Assembly (NCBI GenBank): GCA_023390155.1
Contig: JAEWDJ010000494.1
Coordinates: 1 to 5,597, forward strand
Source: Actinomycetes bacterium
GTDB lineage: Bacteria; Actinomycetota; Actinomycetes; Actinomycetales; Microbacteriaceae
DNA length: 5,597 nt
Direction of reading: 5' to 3'
Shown: piece by piece, positions 1 through 4,490 of the stretch
Layout of the letters: every line of letters begins with the position of its first letter
How positions within the stretch are numbered: the stretch's first letter is position 1
Position numbers and translations under genes: made by a program
The notes under the pieces: model-generated
Seen by the model: only the letters and a program-made list of their open reading frames with translations
Databases searched by the model: none
What the model was told of the DNA's origin: nothing

Positions 1-167
1 ACGTGCTCGGGATCACCGTGCTGACCGGCGTCGGCAGCATCCTCCTCCACGGCGTCCTCGCCCCTCTCCTTCTCCGCCGCCTCCCCGTTCCCCCCGCCGC
101 CCCTCCTGCCCCTCCCGCCCCCGCTGACCCCTCCCGCCCCTCCACCGCCCCCTCGAAGTTCACGTAG
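1..167 (+). CDS. C-terminal end of a probable cation:proton antiporter (partial)
   Basis: This is the 3' end of a gene that begins left of the window; complete codons start at position 3 and the stop is TAG at 165-167. The 54 visible residues open with a hydrophobic segment, VLGITVLTGVGSILLHGV, then LAPLLLRRLP. A final membrane helix containing an S-(I/V)-L-L-H-G step followed by a small basic stretch is what I recall from the end of CPA1/NhaP-type Na+/H+ exchangers, which swap cations for protons across the cytoplasmic membrane. The rest (about residues 30-54) is a proline/alanine-rich, probably disordered cytoplasmic tail encoded by a C-rich tract. The last four residues (SKFT) and the stop lie in the left arm of an inverted repeat at 154-210, so the present C-terminus may have been reset by that element. 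The membrane-protein call is fairly safe; the antiporter identity rests on one helix and is tentative. Confidence 0.5.
   Translation, partial: VLGITVLTGVGSILLHGVLAPLLLRRLPVPPAAPPAPPAPADPSRPSTAPSKFT
83..152 (-). other. G-quadruplex-capable tract (ten consecutive G-runs on the - strand)
   Basis: The + strand carries ten runs of three or more C at 83-86, 90-95, 100-103, 109-112, 114-116, 118-122, 128-131, 133-135, 137-140 and 148-152. The gaps between runs are all 1 to 7 bases, so the - strand meets the usual G3+N1-7 quadruplex rule many times over. The tract also encodes the Pro/Ala-rich tail of the upstream protein, so part of the C bias comes from CCN and GCC codons. It lies in the template strand of that gene, and in any read-through RNA from the convergent exporter gene. 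The motif is seen directly; folding or function is inference. Confidence 0.55.
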
Positions 168-210
168 TGGTCGCTAAAACGCGCGGATGACCGCAACGAC
201 GTGAACTTCG
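154..210. repeat. 12-bp-arm inverted repeat in the convergent intergenic region
   Basis: The left arm CGAAGTTCACGT (154-165) is the exact reverse complement of the right arm ACGTGAACTTCG (199-210), with 33 bases between. Inside, GGTC (169-172) can pair with GACC (189-192), giving an interrupted longer stem with a loop around CTAAAACG. The left arm overlaps the last codons and the first base of the stop of the upstream gene. Possible roles are a terminator for that gene, a protein-binding palindrome, or a copy of a dispersed palindromic repeat. There is no U-tract, and the spacer is long for an intrinsic terminator. The repeat is certain; its role is unknown. Confidence 0.75.
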
Positions 211-235
211 GCGGCCCGGACCGGCGGGAACGGCG

Positions 236-267
236 ATGGCCGCCGCCCCGGGTGGGGCGACGGCCAT
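236..267 (-). terminator. GC-rich hairpin, probable terminator of the DHA2 exporter gene
   Basis: ATGGCCG (236-242) pairs with CGGCCAT (261-267). After one C/A mismatch (243/260), CGCCCC (244-249) pairs with GGGGCG (254-259), closing a four-base loop GGGT. That is 13 base pairs with a single mismatch. It starts 16 bases past the stop codon of the - strand exporter gene, the usual place for a terminator. No T-run follows on either strand, which is common among actinobacterial hairpin terminators. It could work in both directions, since the gene on the left converges on it. Confidence 0.6.
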
Positions 268-283
268 GCGTGGGTCGCGGCGG

Positions 284-2299
284 CTACTCGCCAGCGGTCG
301 CGCGCGGGCGCTGGGCGCGCAGGGAGGCGGTGTCCGCCCCCGGCTCGATCAGCGCGCCGACCTCGGCGGCCGCGCGGCTGGCGAGGATGCCGACATCCTC
401 GTTCTCCTCCTCCTCGCGGGCGGCTGCGTCCTTCGCGGCCTTCTCGTCGGCCGCCTCCTGCAGCGCCGACTTGGCGCGCAGCGGCGGGGTCTTGAAGAAC
501 CAGGTGAGCACGAAGGCGATGAGCACGACGATCAGCGCCACCCAGTAGACCTGCACGGCCGAGGCGTTGAAGCCCTGGAGGAACGGCTTCGCGAGGCGCG
601 GGTCGGCGCCGTTCAGGAACGACGTGTCGTCGAGGCTTCCGCCGCTCGCGGCGGATCCGCCGTCCTTCAGCTTCGACTCGATCGTCGGGGCGACCTGGTC
701 GGCGACCGCCTGGCGCTGGTCGGGGTTCGAGAAGTCGATCGGCTCGGCCGGCACCTTGGTCTCGGCGACGTCCTGCGGGACGCCCTGGGCGACCAACTGC
801 TCGACGCCCTTCGCGTGGGCGGCGGCCTGGGCCTCCTTCACCACCGGCTCGGTGAACTTGTTGTACATCGCGTCCATGATCGCCTTGTTCTCGGGGGCGG
901 TCGCGACGGCCGGGTCGAGGGCGGCGTTGAGGGCGCTGTTCAGCGTCGCCGTCTCCTCCAGCGAGCCCTTGATGTTCGCGGGCATCACGGTGAAGAGCAG
1001 CGACAGCAGCACGGCGGTGCCGAGCGTTCCACCGATCTGGCGGAAGAACGTGGAGGCGGAGGTCGCCACGCCCATGTCGCGCAGGCCGACCGAGTTCTGG
1101 CTGGCGATGGTGAGCGTCTGCATCAGCTGGCCGAGGCCCAGGCCGATGAGCAGCATGGCGCCGGCGATGAACCAGTACGAGCTGTCGTACTTGAGGAAGG
1201 TCAGGTAGAAGAAGCCGCCGCTCAGCAGCGCGGTGCCGATGATCGGGAACTGGCGGTAGTGGCCGGTGCGCGCGATGATCTGGCCCGACGCGATCGACGA
1301 GATCATCAGGCCGAGGATCATCGGGAGCATCTGCAGGCCCGACTCGGTCGGGGTCGCGCCGAGCACCAGCTGCAGGTACAGCGGGAGGGTCAGCATGGCG
1401 CCGAACATCCCGAAGCCGACGAACACGCCGATGATGGTGGCCATCGAGAAGGTGTTGGAGCGGAAGAGCTTCAGCGGGATGAGCGCATCGTCCTTCATCC
1501 GCATCTCGATGAGGATGAAGGCGAGGATTCCGACCGCGCCGATCACGTAGCAGGCGATGGCGCCGACGCTGTCCCAGCCCCAGTCGCGGCCCTCTTCGGC
1601 GACCAGCAGGAGCGGCACGAGGGCGACGACCACGGCGGTGGCGCCCCACCAGTCGATGCGCGCGTCGCCCCGCGGGCGCTTCGGCAGGTGCAGGAAGCGC
1701 AGCACGATCGCGAGGGCGATGAGGCCGATCGGCACGTTGATGAGGAACACCCAGCGCCAGCCGGCGATGCCGAGGATCTGGTCGGCGCCGGCGAAGAGGC
1801 CGCCGACGAGCGGGCCGATGAGGCTCGAGATGCCGAACACGGCGAGGAAGTAGCCCTGGTACTTGGCGCGCTCGCGCGGCGCCAGCATGTCGCCCATGAT
1901 GGCGAGCGGCATCGACATGAGACCGCCGGCGCCGAGGCCCTGGATGGCGCGGAAGGCCGCGAGCTCGATCATCGAGGTCGAGAAGGTGGCGAGGATCGAG
2001 CCGACGACGAAGATGGCGATCGCCAGGATGAACAGCGGGCGGCGGCCGAAGATGTCGGAGAGCTTGCCGTAGATCGGCGTCGAGATGGTCGACACGATGA
2101 GGTACGCGGTGGTCACCCACGCCTGCTGGCTCAGACCGTGCAGGTCGTCGCCGATCGTGCGGATGGCCGTGCCGACGACCGTCTGGTCGAGGGCCGACAG
2201 GAACATGCCGGCCATGAGACCGAAGATCACGAAGAGGATCTGCCGGTGCGACATGATCGGCTGGGGTGCGGCCTGGGCCGCGGGGGCAGTGCTTGACAT
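284..2299 (-). CDS. DHA2-family (14-TM) MFS drug:H+ antiporter, EmrB/QacA type
   Basis: A 671-residue integral membrane exporter, expected to expel drugs or other hydrophobic compounds in exchange for protons. Family signatures are clear: LDQTVVGTAI in TM1 (residues 37-46, motif D1), GKLSDIFGRRP in the first cytoplasmic loop (78-88, motif A), RAIQGLGAGG (117-126, motif B region) and GPLVGGLF (162-169, motif C), followed by WRWVFLINVP (181-190). About 14 hydrophobic segments fit the DHA2 group. A hydrophilic stretch of roughly 140 residues (about 441-580) before the last helix (about 582-602) is typical of actinobacterial members. After that helix comes a cytoplasmic tail of about 65 residues, rich in Ala and Glu with the acidic run REEEENED (628-635), longer than usual. 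The start at 2299 has GGAG four bases upstream (2304-2307); the next Met (codon 16, at 2254) has no visible ribosome site. No regulator gene is adjacent, but palindromes lie upstream. The substrate cannot be told from sequence. Confidence 0.93.
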   Translation of the reverse strand: MSSTAPAAQAAPQPIMSHRQILFVIFGLMAGMFLSALDQTVVGTAIRTIGDDLHGLSQQAWVTTAYLIVSTISTPIYGKLSDIFGRRPLFILAIAIFVVGSILATFSTSMIELAAFRAIQGLGAGGLMSMPLAIMGDMLAPRERAKYQGYFLAVFGISSLIGPLVGGLFAGADQILGIAGWRWVFLINVPIGLIALAIVLRFLHLPKRPRGDARIDWWGATAVVVALVPLLLVAEEGRDWGWDSVGAIACYVIGAVGILAFILIEMRMKDDALIPLKLFRSNTFSMATIIGVFVGFGMFGAMLTLPLYLQLVLGATPTESGLQMLPMILGLMISSIASGQIIARTGHYRQFPIIGTALLSGGFFYLTFLKYDSSYWFIAGAMLLIGLGLGQLMQTLTIASQNSVGLRDMGVATSASTFFRQIGGTLGTAVLLSLLFTVMPANIKGSLEETATLNSALNAALDPAVATAPENKAIMDAMYNKFTEPVVKEAQAAAHAKGVEQLVAQGVPQDVAETKVPAEPIDFSNPDQRQAVADQVAPTIESKLKDGGSAASGGSLDDTSFLNGADPRLAKPFLQGFNASAVQVYWVALIVVLIAFVLTWFFKTPPLRAKSALQEAADEKAAKDAAAREEEENEDVGILASRAAAEVGALIEPGADTASLRAQRPRATAGE

Positions 2300-2345
2300 T
2301 GAGCTCCGAGTCGAGAGTCGATCGGGGACGCCCGGCGCTCGGGCG

Positions 2346-2359
2346 TCACACCGGTGTGA
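2346..2359. promoter_or_regulatory. 14-bp perfect palindrome, candidate operator for the exporter gene
   Basis: TCACACCGGTGTGA is a perfect dyad with no spacer, centred about 53 bases upstream of the exporter start codon. A partly similar CACC-C-GGTG core occurs at 2397-2405. Short perfect palindromes ahead of DHA2 exporters are commonly bound by TetR- or MarR-family repressors that respond to the exported compound. No such regulator is encoded in this window. The palindrome is seen; operator function is inferred. Confidence 0.45.
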
Positions 2360-2375
2360 AGTGTCGTGAAAGATT

Positions 2376-2392
2376 TTTGCGGAGAGTGCAAA
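2376..2392. promoter_or_regulatory. Inverted repeat TTTGC-N7-GCAAA in an AT-rich island
   Basis: TTTGC (2376-2380) and GCAAA (2388-2392) flank seven bases within the most AT-rich part of the intergenic region (about 2368-2398). It overlaps the end of the proposed exporter -10 box (2391-2396) and the expected transcription start, a position where a bound protein would block initiation. The arms are only 5 bp, so chance is a real alternative. Confidence 0.3.
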
Positions 2393-2420
2393 GTTACACC
2401 CGGTGCGCGTCTTTCAGCAA
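2391..2420 (-). promoter_or_regulatory. Candidate promoter of the DHA2 exporter gene
   Basis: Read on the - strand, TTGCTG (2415-2420) could be a -35 box and TAACTT (2391-2396) a -10 box, with an 18-base spacer. Transcription would then begin near 2384, giving an untranslated leader of about 85 bases that carries the 2346-2359 palindrome. The match is moderate. A start nearer the gene, using a GACACT-like box at 2360-2365, cannot be excluded. Confidence 0.35.
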
Positions 2421-2471
2421 CGCGACGGGAGGCTCCCGGCCGACGTTCGCCACGGGCGAACCCGGAGCGCG

Positions 2472-2493
2472 GATCCGCGGAACCGCGCGGATC
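2472..2493. repeat. 8-bp-stem hairpin with a repeated GCGCGGATC motif
   Basis: GATCCGCG (2472-2479) pairs exactly with CGCGGATC (2486-2493) across a six-base loop. The same stretch has a 12-bp perfect palindrome CGCGGATCCGCG (2468-2479), and GCGCGGATC occurs twice in direct orientation (2467-2475 and 2485-2493, period 18). It lies in the divergent intergenic region upstream of the lipoprotein gene. It may be a structured leader or a tandem protein-binding site; GC-rich sequence produces some of this by chance. Confidence 0.4.
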
Positions 2494-2551
2494 GTGACGC
2501 GCAGAACCGGGGAGGATGGCCCCCGTCCAGGTGTCGCATAGAAAGCAGGCG

Positions 2552-2557
2552 TACCGT
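2552..2557 (+). promoter_or_regulatory. Candidate -10 box (TACCGT) of the TIG/amidase lipoprotein gene
   Basis: TACCGT fits the TAnnnT pattern and sits 47 bases before the ATG, predicting a leader of about 40 bases. The other two + strand genes have similar hexamers (TATGCT, TAGGCT) in matching sequence context. No good -35 box is visible; the weak hexamer AGGTGT occurs 17 bases upstream. Confidence 0.35.
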
Positions 2558-2604
2558 GGGAGACACCCGAACCCGTCACCCTCCGAATCCCCTCCGAAGG
2601 CCGT

Positions 2605-3513
2605 ATGAGTTCTCTCATCTCCCCCCGCCGTCCCTCCCTCCGCCTCGCCTCCGCCGTCGCCGTCGTCGCCTCCGCCGCCCTGCTGTTCACGGGCTGCGCC
2701 GGTGAGCCGTCGCCCGCGACCAAGGCGCTGGTCGGCGCGTCCGCCGCCGCCGCGCCGAAGGCGGCCAGCATCGCCGCCGTCGAGCCCGCCGCGGGCAGCG
2801 TCTCCGGCGGCACCGTCACGCTGACCGGCTCCAACCTCGAGAACGTCGGCAGCGTCCAGATCGGCGGCCAGCCCGCCGCGGTCACCGCCGCCTCCGCGGG
2901 CAAGGTCGTCGTCGCCGTGCCCGCGTCGCAGAGCTTCCAGGCGGGCGCCGTGCCGATCGCCGTCACCGACAAGTCGGGCAAGGCCGTCGCCACCGACGGC
3001 AAGACGTACGACTACCAGGTGCAGACGCCGGTCGACAAGCAGCTCGCCTACGCCATGACGTACTGGAAGAACTACAACTCGGCCGAGTGGGGCGACCTCA
3101 ACTCCGTCGGCGGCGACTGCGCCAACTTCGTCAGCCAGACCCTCATCGCCCGCGGCTGGACGATGAACGACGACTGGTACAACAAGGACGCGGCGGCCGA
3201 CTGGAGCCCCGCCTGGGGCTACGTGCCCTCGATGGACGCCTACTTCCGTGAGAACGCCGCCTCCCTCGGTCTCACCGAGTACTCGTTCGACCAGCGCGAC
3301 AAGATCAAGGTCGGCGACATCGTGATGTTCGACTGGAACGACAACGACTCGCTCGACCACGTGCAGATCGTCTCGGCCGTCGAGAACGTGAACGGGCAGA
3401 TCAAGATCAAGATGGTCGGCCACAACGAGGACAGCGACTACCGCGACCTCGACGAGGCGATCACCGTCGACCACCCGGGCGGCATCGGCCACTTCTGGAG
3501 CCTGTCGAAGTAG
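2605..3513 (+). CDS. TIG-domain / amidase_6 (NlpC/P60-like) lipoprotein
   Basis: A 302-residue exported lipoprotein, probably a cell-surface amidase or peptidase acting on the wall. The N-terminus has a basic region (RRPSLR, 8-13), a hydrophobic core and the lipobox FTGC ending at Cys31, so it should be lipid-anchored outside the membrane. A short Ala-rich linker leads to an IPT/TIG immunoglobulin-like domain (about 54-138, with VEPAAGSVSGGTVTLTGSNL near its start). Residues about 143-302 match the putative amidase_6 fold (PF12671): YAMTYWKNYN (149-158), GGDCANFVSQ with likely nucleophile Cys172, VGDIVMFDW (236-244), LDHVQIV with likely His252, and GHNEDS (272-277). The strongest start evidence is that this ATG gives a complete signal peptide; GAAGG four bases upstream (2596-2600) is a weak ribosome site. 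A carboxypeptidase lipoprotein follows 48 bases downstream. The substrate is not known, and the family's enzymatic role is itself largely predicted. Confidence 0.87.
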   Translation: MSSLISPRRPSLRLASAVAVVASAALLFTGCAGEPSPATKALVGASAAAAPKAASIAAVEPAAGSVSGGTVTLTGSNLENVGSVQIGGQPAAVTAASAGKVVVAVPASQSFQAGAVPIAVTDKSGKAVATDGKTYDYQVQTPVDKQLAYAMTYWKNYNSAEWGDLNSVGGDCANFVSQTLIARGWTMNDDWYNKDAAADWSPAWGYVPSMDAYFRENAASLGLTEYSFDQRDKIKVGDIVMFDWNDNDSLDHVQIVSAVENVNGQIKIKMVGHNEDSDYRDLDEAITVDHPGGIGHFWSLSK

Positions 3514-3549
3514 CCGCACCCGTGCACGCGCGCGGTCACCCGGACGGGC

Positions 3550-3555
3550 TATGCT
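3550..3555 (+). promoter_or_regulatory. -10 box (TATGCT) implying a leaderless carboxypeptidase transcript
   Basis: TATGCT, a strong TAnnnT match, ends six bases before the GTG at 3562. Transcription would start at or within a base or two of the start codon, giving a leaderless mRNA, which is frequent in actinobacteria. No ribosome-binding sequence precedes the GTG, consistent with this. No convincing -35 hexamer is seen at 16-19 bases. Confidence 0.6.
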
Positions 3556-3561
3556 CAGCCC

Positions 3562-4398
3562 GTGACCTCGGGGGGAGCCCGTCTGCGGGCGACGACGCTG
3601 GGCGCTGCCCTCGTCGGCGGCGCGCTGGCGATCCTCGTCGCGCTCGGTGGATGCGCGGCCGACCCGGCCGCCCAGGCCGGTGGCGGCTCGACCCACCATC
3701 GACCGCAGCACACCGGCCGGCCGACGCCTGACGTGACCCCGCATCCCCGCCCGACGCCCTCCACACCGCCGACCCCGGCCGGCGTGGGATTCGACGCGAC
3801 CGCGAAATCGGTGGACGACCCGGCGAGCACCTGGGTCGTCGTGAACAAGTCGCGGGCGCTGCAGCCCATCTCGTACGCCCCGGCCGACCTGGTCTATCCC
3901 GAGGTGGCGTACGTCAACCGCCAGCCGATGCGGGCGGAGGTCGCCGACGCCCTCGTCGCGATGTTCCGCGCGGGCAAGCAGGAGGCCGGCCTCGACTTCT
4001 CGGTGCAGAGCGCCTACCGGTCGTTCGACTCCCAGACCCGCGTCTACGACGACGACGTCGCCCGCAACGGCCAGGCGTTCGCCGACACCGACACCGCTCG
4101 GCCGGGCCACAGCGAGCACCAGACCGGCCTCGCCGTCGACATCAGCGCCGTGCCCGCCGCGTGCTCGCTCGACGCCTGCTTCGGCGACACCCCGCAGGGT
4201 AAGTGGCTCGCCGCCAACGCCTGGCGGTTCGGCTTCCTGCTGCGCTACCCGGCCGACAAGGTGGCCGTCACGGGCTTCGCCTTCGAGCCGTGGCACTTCC
4301 GGTACATCGGCGTCCCCCTGGCGACGCACCTCCACACGATCGGCGTGACGACGCTCGAGGAGTTCTTCCACTGCGCCGGCGGCACCGAGTACCACTGA
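3562..4398 (+). CDS. VanY-type D-alanyl-D-alanine carboxypeptidase lipoprotein (M15B)
   Basis: A 278-residue, GTG-initiated zinc peptidase predicted to trim the terminal D-Ala from peptidoglycan stem peptides outside the membrane. Residues 1-31 form a lipoprotein signal (basic RLR near the start, hydrophobic core, LGGC with Cys31). A His/Pro-rich linker (about 44-73) joins it to the catalytic domain. Family motifs are intact: VQSAYRSFDSQ (148-158), PGHSEHQTGLAVDIS (181-195) giving zinc ligands His186 and Asp193, GKWLAANAWRFGFLLRYP (213-230), and FEPWHFRYIG (241-250) with Glu242 and zinc ligand His245. Cys201 and Cys206 (CSLDAC) are close enough for a disulfide. The start fits the signal peptide and the leaderless promoter. 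It follows the amidase lipoprotein in the same direction. VanY homologues can contribute to glycopeptide resistance, but without vanHAX-like genes here, ordinary wall maturation is the better reading. Confidence 0.92.
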   Translation: MTSGGARLRATTLGAALVGGALAILVALGGCAADPAAQAGGGSTHHRPQHTGRPTPDVTPHPRPTPSTPPTPAGVGFDATAKSVDDPASTWVVVNKSRALQPISYAPADLVYPEVAYVNRQPMRAEVADALVAMFRAGKQEAGLDFSVQSAYRSFDSQTRVYDDDVARNGQAFADTDTARPGHSEHQTGLAVDISAVPAACSLDACFGDTPQGKWLAANAWRFGFLLRYPADKVAVTGFAFEPWHFRYIGVPLATHLHTIGVTTLEEFFHCAGGTEYH

Positions 4399-4408
4399 GC
4401 CGGCGGTC

Positions 4409-4438
4409 GCGGGCCGCCCGGGAATCCGCTGGGCCCGC
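4409..4438 (+). terminator. Possible hairpin terminator after the carboxypeptidase gene
   Basis: GCGGGCC (4409-4415) pairs exactly with GGCCCGC (4432-4438) over a 16-base loop, starting ten bases after the TGA and ahead of the next gene's -10 box. All seven pairs are G-C, but the loop is long and no T-run follows, so this is only a candidate. Confidence 0.3.
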
Positions 4439-4458
4439 CTGATCCGAACCCCTCTCGG

Positions 4459-4464
4459 TAGGCT
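4459..4464 (+). promoter_or_regulatory. -10 box (TAGGCT) of the GAF/PP2C gene
   Basis: TAGGCT fits TAnnnT and predicts transcription from about 4471, a leader of about 20 bases that just includes the ribosome site GGGAGG (4481-4486), four bases before the ATG at 4491. No recognisable -35 hexamer is present. It indicates separate transcription from the preceding carboxypeptidase gene. Confidence 0.5.
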
Positions 4465-4490
4465 GGACGGACCTGACGACGGGAGGCGGG

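Noticed and set aside
174..2120. 648-codon - strand frame overlapping the exporter in another frame
   Set aside because: It is Arg/Pro/His/Ala-rich with no hydrophobic segments or motifs, a GC-bias shadow of the exporter frame.
2252..2254. Alternative start (codon 16, MSHRQIL) for the exporter
   Set aside because: No ribosome-binding sequence precedes it, whereas GGAG precedes the upstream ATG at 2299. The extra 15 residues are a plausible cytoplasmic N-terminus.
236..2296. Very long + strand open frame (686 codons) antisense to the exporter
   Set aside because: Its composition (Arg, Gly, Asp, Glu, His repeats) is what GC-rich codons give when read on the opposite strand. There is no ribosome site or domain, and the exporter on the other strand is unmistakable.
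2394..3002. - strand frame of 202 codons over the start of the TIG lipoprotein
   Set aside because: It is antisense to the signal peptide and TIG domain, with no motif and no ribosome site.
3514..3561. Possible terminator between the two lipoprotein genes (CCCGT 3519-3523 with ACGGG 3544-3548)
   Set aside because: Only five pairs with a 20-base loop and no T-run; too weak to call.
3562..4398. Glycopeptide-resistance (van) cluster
   Set aside because: VanY-type carboxypeptidases are common housekeeping wall enzymes, and no vanHAX, vanRS or vanZ-like gene is visible.
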